Counted from the stretch's first letter, positions 1 to 11,665 are shown. The stretch is 64,000 nucleotides of DNA from Cunninghamia lanceolata (GCA_027924645.1 BSBN01000187.1:19486001-19550000); one strand, 5' to 3'. Notes: generated by a model from the sequence alone, not told the origin. A program made the numbers and translations.

Positions 1-2
1 TA

Positions 3-1379
3 CTTGATGAGGATGACGATGATGATGGACAACCAACACTAGAACTTACAAGTGATGATAACAAAAGTTCTAGGATTGCATATCTTTCAAGAGTTTCAAG
101 GTACAATCCATTTATCTTTGAAGGTATTTTGTTTGGTTGCAAGATTTTGGCATTTCTTGATAGTGGAGCCTCACATAATTTCGTTGATGAGGGTTTGGTC
201 AACAAAAGAGGATTGCTTTGTGATGGCTTTGAGGGCTTTGATGTGTCTATAGTGGGAGGACTCACTATTCCTTGGAAGAAGGTGAGGAAGCTTAGTGTTA
301 TATTTGGTGAGTATACTCTTTGTGATGACTTCTATGTACTTGATTTGAAAGACAATGAGATTGTACTTAGTATGCAATGGCTACACTCACTACAAAGGAT
401 CACTCAAGACTTACAATCTATGGAAGTGAGTTTCCTACATGATGGGAAACAAATTGTTGTGAGAGCCCTCAAGTACACTTTGCCTCATCAAATGACAACA
501 AAATCCATAATTGCTATAGGGCATGATTTGTTTCATGAAGACATATATGATGCATGTGAAGAGAAGTGTATGGTACCAACGTTTGATGGTAGGCATTTGA
601 TTTTTGATATGGATTGGCATGACATCATACCTGATTTGTTTGAGGACAGCAGTCCTATAGCCTTGCATTTTCATGAGTTTGACACGCTAACACCTTTGGA
701 TGATAGTTATTCATGGTCTACTAATGATGGCATACAAAATTGGAGTGTTGGATATAGTAATTTTGTTGAAAAACAGGGCACTACACAATCTGATTTTGTA
801 TATCAGACTTATGAAGATGTGAAAAAGTCACAAGAAATGTGTAACATGTGGCTAGAGAGAGCAAGGAAAGCCAAGCTTGTTGCTGGTCAAGCTAAACAAC
901 ACTTTGAATTGGTAAAAACAATGAGACAATCAACTTTGTTTGATCATCATAGGCCAGCTATTGATGACAATGAAGATGGAGGTAATTCAGATTTGCAAAG
1001 TTCATTCGTTCATTTTGATGAGCCAGGTCAAACCATTGAGTTGACACAGTTTCATATTGATGAGAGTTTCATATGGGAGTATGTGGTTTGGTCTAGTGAT
1101 GGTTCATGTACTTGGGATGGCATATTTTATATCATTTTGGATGATATTTTCAGATTGTATACCGCTGTTATGATTTATGACAGCGAAACAAGAGAGATGG
1201 ATACAATTGTGTTTGGCAATCACATCTTCATGATTGGTACCTATATTGATATGGATATGATTGCATCATTGTGTGACAGTGGAAGCGGTCCCAGGATCTC
1301 CTTAATCAACATCTTTGAGATGGTATGTGTGAGTTTGTATGGACAGGTTAGATGGGTTTGGGATCCTGGTATTCATTGA
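3..1379 (+). CDS. Retroelement ORF with Ty3-type aspartic protease, 5' end outside window
   Basis: The frame is open from base 3 to a TGA at 1377-1379, about 458 residues. An acidic run (LDEDDDDDG) is followed by a retropepsin core: catalytic FLDSGASHNF, then SVIFGEYTLCDDFYV and EIVLSMQWLHSL. These match the RVP_2 protease of plant Ty3/gypsy polyproteins and resemble the protease at 24.1-24.7 kb on the minus strand. From about residue 190 on I recognise nothing: no reverse transcriptase, RNase H or integrase. The ORF ends 55 bp before an LTR with its own polypurine tract, so the pol genes are absent rather than out of frame. It is probably a non-autonomous element that keeps gag/protease and relies on another element for pol. 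The protease call is firm; the C-terminal part is unassigned. Confidence 0.75.
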   Translation, partial: LDEDDDDDGQPTLELTSDDNKSSRIAYLSRVSRYNPFIFEGILFGCKILAFLDSGASHNFVDEGLVNKRGLLCDGFEGFDVSIVGGLTIPWKKVRKLSVIFGEYTLCDDFYVLDLKDNEIVLSMQWLHSLQRITQDLQSMEVSFLHDGKQIVVRALKYTLPHQMTTKSIIAIGHDLFHEDIYDACEEKCMVPTFDGRHLIFDMDWHDIIPDLFEDSSPIALHFHEFDTLTPLDDSYSWSTNDGIQNWSVGYSNFVEKQGTTQSDFVYQTYEDVKKSQEMCNMWLERARKAKLVAGQAKQHFELVKTMRQSTLFDHHRPAIDDNEDGGNSDLQSSFVHFDEPGQTIELTQFHIDESFIWEYVVWSSDGSCTWDGIFYIILDDIFRLYTAVMIYDSETREMDTIVFGNHIFMIGTYIDMDMIASLCDSGSGPRISLINIFEMVCVSLYGQVRWVWDPGIH

Positions 1380-1397
1380 TGTTCATTTGACACTCCC

Positions 1398-1434
1398 GAT
1401 TGCTTGGGACAAGCAATCTTGGGGTGGGAGGACT
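1398..1434 (+). promoter_or_regulatory. Hairpin plus polypurine tract before 3' LTR (copy 1)
   Basis: GATTGCTTG and CAAGCAATC form a perfect 9-bp stem with a 3-nt loop (1398-1418). A purine-rich run containing GGGGTGGGAGGA (1421-1432) follows, and an LTR starting TGTAATGTCC begins at 1435. The purine run is the expected plus-strand primer site. The hairpin recurs at the same distance from two other LTRs, at 4100-4121 (minus) and 10375-10394. Confidence 0.7.
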
Positions 1435-2298
1435 TGTAATGTCCCCATTTTGAGCTAAGTTATATTTTCTAGTTGAGCTTGTCTATACATGGAGAACCAG
1501 AAAGTTGGTTCAACTAGTATTTTACTTGAGTTTTAATATGTGAATAAAATAGAAAATGGATTCTTTAATTGCTTTTTCTTCTAATCTATTTTATGGAGTT
1601 GTTGATGAAATAAGGTGATGCATTCGCCCATGAAGAAATAGGTCCAAGTTAACTTCAAACGGCTATCTAGAAGGTGACTCCATGGGGAGAAGTGTATGCA
1701 TTGTTTAGTGTGCCCACGCCTTGTGTATTGAGGCGATTCTATTGGATTAGGTATATTCGCCCAAGCTTATGAGGATCGCCCAAGGTAAAAGCATTGTTTA
1801 TTAAAGGAGTTTTAAATGTCAATCGATTTCATGTGCTAGCTGCCGCTAAAGACAAATCATTTAAAATAGTGTTTGAAGGGATTTTAAATGCTTGTGCAAG
1901 TTTGTTGGGAGATGCCAAGATTTGGTGAGAATATTTTAAATGCAAGGAATATCAAATTCAATGCCCAATGCCAATCGCCTATGGAGTTGTGATGGAGCGA
2001 CTAAGTCACATGAGGATTTTAAATGAAAAAAGAAGATTTTAAATGTTTGATAGCTCTCATTCCTAGCCACCGCCCAAGATAGAGAGGAGCCCAATTGCTA
2101 AAGGATCGATCCACATGAAGAATAGATGCAATTCATTTAAAACAATTAAAGATTGTTTTTAAATGAGTGAACTCATTGATGTCATTCATTTAAAATTGTT
2201 CAAGACTCTTAATTTTGATTGGTGGATTCCAAGCTTCATTCCAAAATGACAAAGAGGAGAAACACCTATCTTTGGAGAGGATAAATAGAGCTTTTGAA
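1435..2298 (+). repeat. LTR, first part, interrupted by nested element
   Basis: It starts with TGTAATGTCCCC directly after the polypurine tract, so it is the 3' LTR of the element encoding the protease ORF at 3-1379. Many short ATTTTAAATG-type words recur between 1800 and 2200. At 2294-2298 the TTGAA target site of the nested element begins, and the LTR sequence resumes at 6675. A TATA-like ATAAATAGAG lies at 2281-2290. I could not fix the far end of this LTR, which lies somewhere between 6700 and about 7490. Confidence 0.6.
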
Positions 2299-3244
2299 TG
2301 TAATGTCCCCTTCTAGTGAAAACACTTCAACCTGAATCTGCATTCAAAAATGATTCTCAAGGAGACATTAGTAACATTAGAGATCAATAAAATTCAGTGA
2401 TAAGATCAAAGATAATATAAGAATTACATTTGTATCAAGGATCCTTCTTACCATTCATAACTATTATATAATACATTCCATAAGTACATTAGGATGAATA
2501 TTAAACATAACTCAGATCCATACTCTCCCCTCTTACTATTCACCAAGGAATTAGGATCTTACATGTTAGGGCACGCTGAAACCACCCCTGGACCCGGTTT
2601 CGGAACTTAGTCCCAGCCTTTGGGGTCTATAAACAGAGCCTCGGATCCGGCCACGGGACTATGTCCCGACCTTTGGGATCAATTACAAAACCTCCAGACC
2701 TGACCATGGGAACTAATTCCTAGCCTTTGGGGTCTACAGAGAAGACGGGATTACTCCGCCTTTCCCTACAATACCTACTTGATGAAATAATAAGGGCTAC
2801 GGAGACATGGTCTTCATTTCAATATTCCCTTGTACTTATTATTGCCACAATGCATAGATTAAAGACATTTACCTTGCAATTCGAAATACCATTATACGGT
2901 ATTCGTGTTTATACAGTTGTTCATCGTAAGTTGACACATTGATAAGATATTTCATTGTAATTTGTAATGATTTACATAGAATCATATTAATTATGACTTG
3001 GTATTAATATCGTAACGTGTATACATATATATATTAATATGGATATATAATATTATAATTCTTAATCATTGAACACATTAACATTGGTTTACCTGCTGCC
3101 TTACCTTGCTGCAGACCTTGAATCCAATCTGTAGATAGCTACTGAGTATTACTGATCTGAGTTACTTTTTTCAGACTCTTAAAATCCAAACTGATTTATT
3201 CTTGCAGACTTTCCTTGCTGAGGATTCCTATCCTTCCATTCGAT

Positions 3245-3280
<36 letters not shown>

Positions 3281-4084
3281 TTGCTTTATAAATCCAATCT
3301 GCCATCTTCTTCTTCTTCTTCTCCAAATTTGTATATTTAAAACTCAGGAATATATATTGTTACTTTTTGCTTACTATCATGAAAACATATATATTGAACT
3401 CAGACTTGTATATCTATCATTCTTGCTTATATTCAGAAATATCTTTCATATTATACTCAAGATATATATCATTGATTAGCCCCCATTCCTTTATTACCCT
3501 CCGTATGATTTACCTCTAATACCTCCTTAAGAGACATACACTTTCAAAATGAAACAACACATCCTTTTGTGCAGATTGTACCCTTTTTATAAGACAAAGT
3601 TTGTTTTATTAAAATATCTTTGTGTTATGGTAATAGTTGTCTTACAAGTCAGCACTTTGTTTGCTGCCCCTTAACTATGTCAATCGTATGTATCTTATAC
3701 CATTTACTCAACGTGAGGAATAATCACGTCGGCCTCTAAGGGTCGATCACTACATAATATTTAATAATATTTAAAATATTTGTTTTATAATATTTAATTT
3801 AATCAAATATATTTAAATATTAATATTTTTATATTATATATTAATGTTTATATATTATATTATTATTATAATAATAATATCTAAATTACTAATATTTATA
3901 TTTATATTTATGTTTATTATTTTATAAATACATATATATATATATATATATTATAAATATTTGTATAATAATGATTTATTTTATATATACATTTATTATT
4001 TGAATTGGCTAAATTTCAAGAAGCAATTTTATCATGCTGCTTAAGTCTTTAATTTAAATAGAGCCTTAATATCGGGACATGACA
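2299..4084 (-). repeat. 3' LTR of the 2299-6674 element
   Basis: 1,786 bp. On the plus strand it runs from TGTAATGTCCCC to GGGACATGACA and aligns along its length with 4927-6674. It contains three degenerate copies of a roughly 52-bp unit ending in CCTTTGGGGTCT-like sequence (about 2585-2740), a (TA)n microsatellite near 3245-3280 and a very AT-rich block at 3755-4000. Confidence 0.9.
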
Positions 4085-4926
4085 ACCCTCTCCACTCAAG
4101 ATTGCTTGTCCTCAAGCAATCACAACGAGTTCTTTCATTACTTTGCACTTCTCCTCTTGAAGTCCACCTTTCGATGTGTTGAAGTCATGGTTTTGATTTA
4201 GAATGAATATTATTATGAACATGCTTTAGTGAAGAGAGAATGATTGTGATTCCATGAAAGAGAATTTGTGACCAAAAAGTCTAATGAAAGATTAATGTAT
4301 AGGTAAGCATTTGTGTGATGTTTTGAATAACAATGACGTGATGCAAGTATCATAGATGAAGATGTGGTTTCAGACAATGAAAATATTCTCAATGCAGAAA
4401 ATGATTTTGAGAGTACCAAGATTCCAATGAATGATGAAGACATCTTGATCTTTGATTACGAGATGCGGTCTTGTACTTGTCATCTTGTAGTTTTACGTTT
4501 GGATATTTTATTGAAAAGAGTAATGTTCTTAAGGAGTAATTGATTATTTGATTTTGAATAGCAATGTGATTGAGGTAATACAATTGTTATAGATGAATAT
4601 GTAGTCAATCAAGTGAATGCAGGAAGGAAAAAAATCTTTTCAATGTTAAAGAAGAAGTTTGGGAGTATTGGGAATCCAAGATTGGAGATTTGAAACGAAA
4701 CAAGATTGATGAAAAATCTGAAAGATGAAGCTAATGATGTTGTAGAGAAGATATTCAAGTAAGACTTTGATTGCTGAGCATGTTGTAGAAAAATCAATGA
4801 ACGATGATAAGATAACATAGAGAATGATCCTTGGATTGTGGGTTATGGGCCCACAATATAACTTAGCATAAGCTTATGTAACAACTATCATTCACAGGAT
4901 GGCAGGAAAACTGCTTTGATACCACT
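4085..4926 (-). other. Coding-free interior with PPT, hairpin and PBS
   Basis: Next to the left LTR, on the minus strand, a hairpin (4100-4121; stems GATTGCTTG/CAAGCAATC) is followed by the purine tract GAGTGGAGAGGGT. Next to the right LTR, TGGTATCAAAGC (complement of 4913-4924) lies two bases from the LTR and matches the plant initiator-methionine tRNA primer site TGGTATCAGAGC at 11 of 12 positions. The short minus-strand frames at 4213-4443, 4389-4583 and 4609-4818 show no known domain, and I do not regard them as genes. Confidence 0.8.
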
Positions 4927-6674
4927 TGTAATGTCCTCTTCTAGTGAAAACACTTTAACCTGAATCTGCATTCAAAAATGATTCTCAAGGAGACATTAGT
5001 AACATTAGAGATCAATAAACTTCAGTGATAAGATCAAAGATAATATAAGAATTACATTTGTATCAAGGATCCTTCTTACCATTCATAACTATTATATAAT
5101 ACATTCCATAAGTACATTAGGATGAATATTGAACATAACTCAGATCCATACTCTCCCCTCTTACTATTCACCAAGGAATTAGGATCTTACATGTTAGGGC
5201 ACGCTAAAACCACCCCTGGTCCCGGTGTTGGAACTTAGTCCCAGCCTTTGGGGTCTATAAATGGAGCCTCATATCCGGCCACCGGACTATGTCCCGACCT
5301 TTGGGATCAATTACAAGACCTCCGGACCCGGCCATGGGAACTAATTCCTAACCTTTGGGGTCTACAGAGAAGATGGGATTACTCCGCCTTTCCCTACAAT
5401 ACCTACTTGATGAAATAATAAGGGCTACGGAGACATGGTCTTCATTTCAATACTCCCTTGTACTTATTATTGCCATAATGCATAGATTAAAGACATTTAC
5501 CTTGCAATTCGAAATACCATTATACGGTATTCGTGTTTATACAATTGTTCATCATAAGTTGACACATTGATAAGATATTTCATTGTAATTTGTAATGATT
5601 TACATAGAATCATATTAATTATGACTTGATATTAATATCATAACATGTATACATATATATACTAATATGGATATATAATATTATAATTCTTAATCATTGA
5701 ACACATTAACATTGGCTTACCTGCTGCCTTACCTTGCTGCAGACCTTGAATCCAATCTTGTAGATAGCTACTGAGTATTATTGATCTGAGTTACCCTTTT
5801 CAGACTCTTAAAATCCAAACTGATTTATTCTTGCAGACTTTCCTTGCTGAGGATTCCTATCCTTCCATTCGATGGTGTATATATATATATTGATTGCTTG
5901 ATAAATCCAATCTGCTATCTTCTTCTCCTTCAAATTTGTATATTTAAAACTCAGGAATATATATTGTTAGTTCTTGCTTACTGTCATAAAAACATATATA
6001 TTGAACTCAGACTTATATATCTATCATTCTTACTTATCTTCAGAAATATCTTTCATATTATACTCAAGATATATATCATTGATTACCCCCCATTCCTTTA
6101 TTACCCTCCGTATGATTTACCTCTAATACCTCCTTAAGAGACATACACTTTCAAAATGAAACAACACATCCTTTTGTGCAGATCGCACCCTTTTTATAAG
6201 ACAAAGTTTGTTTTATTAAAATATCTGTGTTATGGTAATAGTTGTCTTACAAGTCAGCACTTTGTTTGCTGCCCCTAAACTATGTCAATCGTATGTATCT
6301 TATACCATTTACTCAACGTGAGGAATAATCACGTCGGCCTCTAAGGGTCGATCACTACATAATATTTAATAATATTTAAAATATTTGTTTTATAATATTT
6401 AATTTAATTAAATATATTTAAATATTATATATTATATATTAATGTTTATATATTATATTATTATTATAATAATAATATCTAACTTACTAATATTTATATT
6501 TATATTTATGTTTATTATTTTATATATATATATATATATATTATAAATATTTGTATAATAATGGTTTATTTTATATATACATTTATTATTTGAATTGACT
6601 ATATTTCAAGAAGCAATTTTATCATGATGTTTAAGTCTTTAATTTAAATAGAGCCTTAATATCGGGACATGACA
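4927..6674 (-). repeat. 5' LTR of the 2299-6674 element
   Basis: 1,748 bp, a near copy of 2299-4084. The length difference comes mainly from shorter TA and AT tracts (for example at 5878-5891 and near 6430) and a few small indels. The close similarity shows a fairly recent insertion. Confidence 0.9.
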
Positions 6675-7494
6675 TTGAATTTCAATTTGCAACTTTTGAT
6701 CATATGGTAAGCTTTTACATATTTGTTCTTTGGCTGGAAATTACATTTTCTAGTTATTTTTCAAGGTGATGTTCCCTTGAGTGTTGTGGTGATGTTCCCA
6801 TGACAATTTGTGAGATGTTATCATTCAAATTTCGTCATTGAGTTGAATTTGCAGGTTATTTGAGAAGATTTGAAGAGTATTTGACATTATATTGAAGCCC
6901 TTGGTGTATTGGAGAGACTACCAAGGTAGTTGATTGGGTTTAGTGTGATTTGGAACAACTTTTGCATGATTTACATGGTCTGATTTCATAACAGCGAAGT
7001 CTGATTTTTATGACAGCGAATTATTTATGCACTTATAGGGTTTTTGGAATGGATTTGATGAAGCTATTGAAGATTGAAGAGTTGCACATGATAAAGGGTC
7101 AAACTAGGCATCGATCGCTTGGCTTTGGAGGTGTTTTTCAATGAGTTTTCATTGCCAAATCATTGGCTGGGTTAAATCATCACTTTCAAAAGTCATATCA
7201 GTCTGATGTACTTTCATATCAGTTCATTATTTGTGTACTTCCAGGGCTGCATTAGTCTCGTATGATCTCTAGTATCATCCTAAAGTGTTTGGGCATTCAT
7301 ATATGAGTTGTAGAAGACATTTGATGTAAATAAGTCTGATATAAATCAGACAGTGACTGAAATTTCATATCGGCAGACTACTGTTGTTTTCCATTTGCAA
7401 TTCATTCAATAACAATGCAAGGTGTTTGGGTTTTCAGTTGTTTCTATGATAGTTGATGATATTTAGTATTGTGTTGTTTCATTTTCAAGTATAA
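6675..7494 (+). other. Resumed LTR / leader sequence, no gene seen
   Basis: This is the continuation of the sequence interrupted at 2298, starting with the second TTGAA copy. It has no long ORF and no recognisable tRNA primer site. The words ATGACAGCGAA and ATAACAGCGAA (about 6990-7020) also occur in the protease ORF near 1180. It probably contains the R/U5 part of an LTR and the untranslated leader of the unit at 7495-10410, but the border is not visible. Confidence 0.4.
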
Positions 7495-9628
7495 TTGAAG
7501 GCAAAATTTTCAGTCCATATAAGTAGGGTATTTTACACAATGCAAGATATCATGACATTGGTTGTTAATGAGAGAAATGATGTTCCCCATCCTCTCTTAG
7601 AAGTCTTATTGAACAACATAAGAAAGGGTGATCAAGATTCTCTATTAGTTGCTAATGTGCTAGCTGAAATGGTTGCTTTCCAATGTGAAGAAAAATTGAA
7701 AGCTCACACGACAGCAAAACAGGAAGCAAATGAAAAGCTCATAGCTGAAATGACTGATTTTGAACCTATTACAAGAAGGATGAGCCTTTGTATGATGAAG
7801 ACAATGTCTCAAATCAAGAGACATGCATAAAGGAGCTCCAGAATGATTTATTTGAACAATATTCAACTGCTAACGAAGAGTTTGAGATTGCTAGAATTTC
7901 AAGAATAGCAACTTGTGATGTGCATATACATCACTCCCATGAAGATAACTTAGATTTGGAGTGGGAATTTCCCATGTAGGAAAGACAGCAGTTTGACTTC
8001 CTAGAAAGTTCAGTTGGAGACCATGTTGAAGTGGAGCTTGTTAAAGATTTTAAATCAGCCCTTAATGATGACTCAATACTTGAGTATGGTGCTGCCATAA
8101 CTTTTGATCAAAGTGACGGTGAAGAGGAGACAGATTTTGTGGGACTTATTGCTCCTGAAGAAGAGGAAATTTCAGAATCTTTGTTACTTGAAGATCAAGG
8201 CACTTGAGTGAACAAAGCCCTAGAGAGTCGTGTGAGTTGAAGAATCAACTCTTTGTCTTAGATGAGAAGGTGATACAAGCCCTTGTAAGTTTGGACAGCT
8301 CACATGAGTTGTTTGAAGGCCTCATTGGGAAAGCCCAAATTGAGGAGAGACAAAAGGGAATTGAGAATGGAGTCATTTGTGCAAATTTGCAGATTACCAA
8401 AGATTCAATGCGGACCATGAAATCTGAGTATTTACATGTGATTAGTGACTGTGATCATGCCCTTGATATTGCAAGAGAGAAGGAGAGAAAATTGGATGAG
8501 CTCATCTTTGAGCTTAATGCGACAAAAGACAAGTTGCATGGTATCCAATTGGCGCTTCAAGAAGTAGTAAAACAACTTGCTGCTGTTACAAACTTGAGGG
8601 AGCTTGAAAAGGGTACAATGGCGGAAGAAATCTAGTTAGTGATTGATGAGATTGATACTCTTCAAGAGGAGTATGATTTGGAGATCATGCCAAAGGAGTC
8701 AAAAGTTGCAAGGGCAGATTTAGTTGGGGTTGAGCAAGAGGAAGGTAATGATTTTCACATTCATGATAACCCTCTCTTTGTCTTAGATGCAGAAGCAACT
8801 TATGATAATCCTCTTTTCATATTGGATGATGAAACAACTCTTGATAGAGGCAACACATTTGATGATAACATCAAGATATGGGATCTAGGAGCAGTTCCAA
8901 AAATTGAGTTAGAGTGTGGTTCTCACTTTGTCGGTGTAGCAGAATCATATCATGTGGAAGCATTGAACCTTATGGTTGGTAGTCCTCTAGGGAGACCACT
9001 GGATATGAAATGTGCAAATGAGGTGACAGATGAAGTTTTTGCTCGAGACGTGAAAGTTCTTGATGATTTTAGCCTCTTTGACATTAAGAAGTTATCAAAA
9101 TGTGGTTTTGTGGTTGCTGGAAATTTCATTACAGCAGTAAAGAAAGGAGGTTTCAAACTTGTTACTCATGAAGCTTTGAAGGAAGAGGGACATAAAAATG
9201 TCATCCACATGTGTGACAACCCATCCTTTGGATTGAGCGATGATCTAACTCATACTAATCCTTTTTGGGGTTTGGGTTTGAGGACAACAGTTACTCCATG
9301 TCCCTTAGTTGTTGCTTCCATTGATGGGGTACAAGAGATTATCAAAGAAGTCACCGATTCCCATGATGAGCAAGATGCTATGGATGGCACTTGGAGTTAT
9401 GATGTATACTTTTCTAGGTATGTTGGAGATCATTCTTGGTTGGTTATCCATGTTTGGGATCCTCAACAAGGATTGACGGAGCTCATGGGGAATGGCAGGA
9501 ATGATCCTTGGAGGGATAAGGATCGAAATTTCAGACATTATAGTGCTGTTCCTTTCTTTACCAGCCATTTGGTGATTACTTTTGCGCATTTACTAATGGA
9601 TTGGAGAGAGATTTTGAGTAAGGAGTAA
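7495..9628 (+). pseudogene. Broken accessory ORF of a non-autonomous LTR element, unknown function
   Basis: The coding signal runs through three frames: 7495-7830, then 7788 to about 8207 with a TAG at 7977, then 8204-9628 with a TAG at 8633-8635. At least two frameshifts and two stops break what was one protein of roughly 700 residues. The N-terminal part is helical (region around NERNDVPHPLLEVLLNN). The middle (8204-8635) is rich in charged heptad-like sequence. The last part carries a repeated NPLFVLD / NPLFILDDE motif (about 8770-8840). There are no gag zinc knuckles, protease, RT or integrase. It lies upstream of a purine tract and LTR at 10411, which places it in an LTR element. I do not recognise a family. 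Confidence 0.55.
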
Positions 9629-9640
9629 AGCAATGAATGA

Positions 9641-10186
9641 ATGGCTACTCTTGAGAGTGTTCCATGGCAAGGAATGGGGCAGATTTTCAGTCTTGAGCTT
9701 GCTGTTTGGTTGCAGGCCAGCCACCTCACATCTTTTTTTGCTCTCATTCAAGAGAGTTGGCACATTATTTCTTGCGAAGGAAGTAAAGGGTTTCAGTTGG
9801 AGATTACTTGGAAGTGTTTTTCAGCCACTTCCGAGGCGTTTTTGTGCAAAATAATGCTCATTTCACATGCTTATACTTGGGAACTCCATTGGTACTGTTG
9901 TTGTCCCTTATGTAGAGTGCTAAAATCTGATTGTACTTTGCTGATTTCAGTTTTGAACAATAGTAATCATTTGTTACCTCGGACTTTCTTAAATCTGAGA
10001 GTTCATCTTATGAAGGATTGTGAGGTAAACTTTGATAGTTTACTCACGGTCTTGGTCCAGGACAGTGAACTTCCACATGCTTTGGTTCATCATTCAGAGA
10101 CCTTTGGAGTTGGAATAGTGAGGGATTTCACAAGTCCTATTGATTATATCAGAACGGTTCAGAGGAGGCAGGTTAGGTCCAAGTAG
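9641..10186 (+). pseudogene. Continuation of the 7495-9628 frame after two stops
   Basis: Same frame as 8639-9628, separated by a TAA at 9626-9628 and a TGA at 9638-9640, then open for 181 residues. It is probably the C-terminal extension of the same broken accessory protein, although composition (Leu, Cys, Trp rich) differs from the upstream part and no domain is recognisable. Between its end and the hairpin at 10375 the words TTTGGGATCCT recall the end of the ORF at 3-1379 (TTTGGGATCCTGG), suggesting the two elements share 3' terminal sequence. Confidence 0.35.
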
Positions 10187-10374
10187 TGTTTGGGTGAGTT
10201 GGAAGAATTCTTGCAAAGGATTGTTTCCCTTTTTGCAAGAAGTGTGTAGAGGATTACGATTGTTGTTATGACACAGCATGACACATGGTATTTGGGGGTT
10301 CACAAACCTCCTAGATTGATTTGGGATCCTAGATTAGTATTATTCAGGATGGATCTGATGGTTGTGTTTGACGA

Positions 10375-10410
10375 ATTGCTTGAGGGCAAGCAATTTCAAG
10401 GAGGGCGGAT
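10375..10410 (+). promoter_or_regulatory. Hairpin plus polypurine tract before 3' LTR (copy 3)
   Basis: AATTGCTTG and CAAGCAATT form a 9-bp stem with loop AGGG (10374-10395). Then come the purine run AAGGAGGGCGGA and the LTR start TGTAATGTTCCC at 10411. Spacing from hairpin to LTR is 15 nt, as in the two other copies. Confidence 0.7.
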
Positions 10411-11325
10411 TGTAATGTTCCCTTTTTAGTGCATAGACCTTTTGTGCGCATCATGCTTGTTCCTAGTCCTTCGGAAGCTATTTGTCATATTTGAAAGAAC
10501 TCCAATGTTCGTGGAATGGCTGTGGATCAGTTTTTCAGAGTAGTTGATGTTGGCATTGAGCTCGGTTGGTGTTCAGGGTCATGATGATGCTTTCAAAAGC
10601 ATTTTCGGCTTCTCAGTTTGCTCTCCAAACTTCTTGGAGAAGCCATCCATTTATAGTAAGTCACCTTGATGGCGTCACATTTCATCCCAAACCTTCTGGA
10701 GTATGTTGGTATGGTTTAATTTGCATTTTTCTTCAGTTTGGGATTTTCCGCAAAATTGGTGATTAAATGAGCTATTTTATTAATAATATCACTTAAGTCA
10801 CCTAAGGTTGGGAATTTTTAAGGAAGGCTTAAGTGTTATAGCTCATTGGAATGGGGAAAAGTCACTCTTTCTTATAGGCACATAAAAGTGAGAGCTTATG
10901 TTGGTGAAAAAAGGAAATATTGGAGTTTAAGTGGAAAAGTTTTTTTTTCCAACAAATAATTCATTTTTAGCTGCAACTCCAAAAGTGCCTATATAAAGGA
11001 GTTGAGAGCTTATTTTGGGGTTTATGTTGGAGATTGTATTGTTACGCTGCTTGATTGAACCTGAGTGTTCTTCCATTCCTTCTTGAGGACGAAAACCCTC
11101 TTGGAGAAGATCAGTTTCGGTGGTGAAAGATCCACCTTAGCTGGTTTAAGGTCATTTCATCCAGGAATCACATAGAGCTGAATGGAGTTTGATGTTTTCT
11201 AATAGTTTTGTGACTAAAAGAGTTCATTTGTTTGGATATGGCTTTTTGGTGTGGATTTGGAGTTGATGTTTGAGTTTACTTTGAAGTTTGTTGATGATCC
11301 TTACCTGGCCTTACAGTTTGGCCGT

Positions 11326-11665
11326 ACCATGGGTATGCTGGCGCTATGGTTGTGAAGAATACAATACATATAACGTTTGGATCTTGTTAGTATAATTCTT
11401 GCTTGTCCCAAGCATCCATTTCAGACCACATTTCATTGATTATCGCTGTTGATTTGATAGTCATATTCAGGCCGTACCATTTCAATACCTGGTCGTACCT
11501 TTGATGTTGAGTTTGTTGGTGATGCAAAGAATGCTTATAATGTTTGGTTTTTTGTTTTGAATACTATTGCCCTATATAGACGCCATTTCAGACCAGATTT
11601 TCACTAAGTTTGTTGCAGCTTGAAGTGGTGATTTGTTGGCCGTACTTGTACCTTGGGCCGTACTA
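11326..11665. repeat. Dispersed GGCCGTAC motif cluster
   Basis: GGCCGTAC, or the one-base variant GGTCGTAC, occurs five times in about 340 bp (near 11327, 11470, 11493, 11638 and 11656), each in a different flanking context. The related minus-strand LTR at 34306-35378 contains GGCCGTACC near 34465. Possibly a transcription-factor or packaging site; function unknown. Confidence 0.5.

Larger units (their letters stand above)
2299..6674 (-). mobile_element. Complete non-autonomous LTR retrotransposon with no coding capacity
   Basis: Two direct repeats (2299-4084 and 4927-6674) bracket an 842-bp interior. In minus orientation both start TGTCATGTCCC and end GGACATTACA. A 5-bp TSD TTGAA lies at 2294-2298 and 6675-6679. 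Orientation follows from a primer binding site next to the right LTR and a polypurine tract next to the left LTR. Length is 4,376 bp. Its short open frames show no gag, protease or pol motif. It is therefore a LARD-type element with unusually long LTRs (about 1.75 kb each, 80% of the element), mobilised in trans. It sits inside an older LTR (1435-2298, resuming at 6675). Confidence 0.9.
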
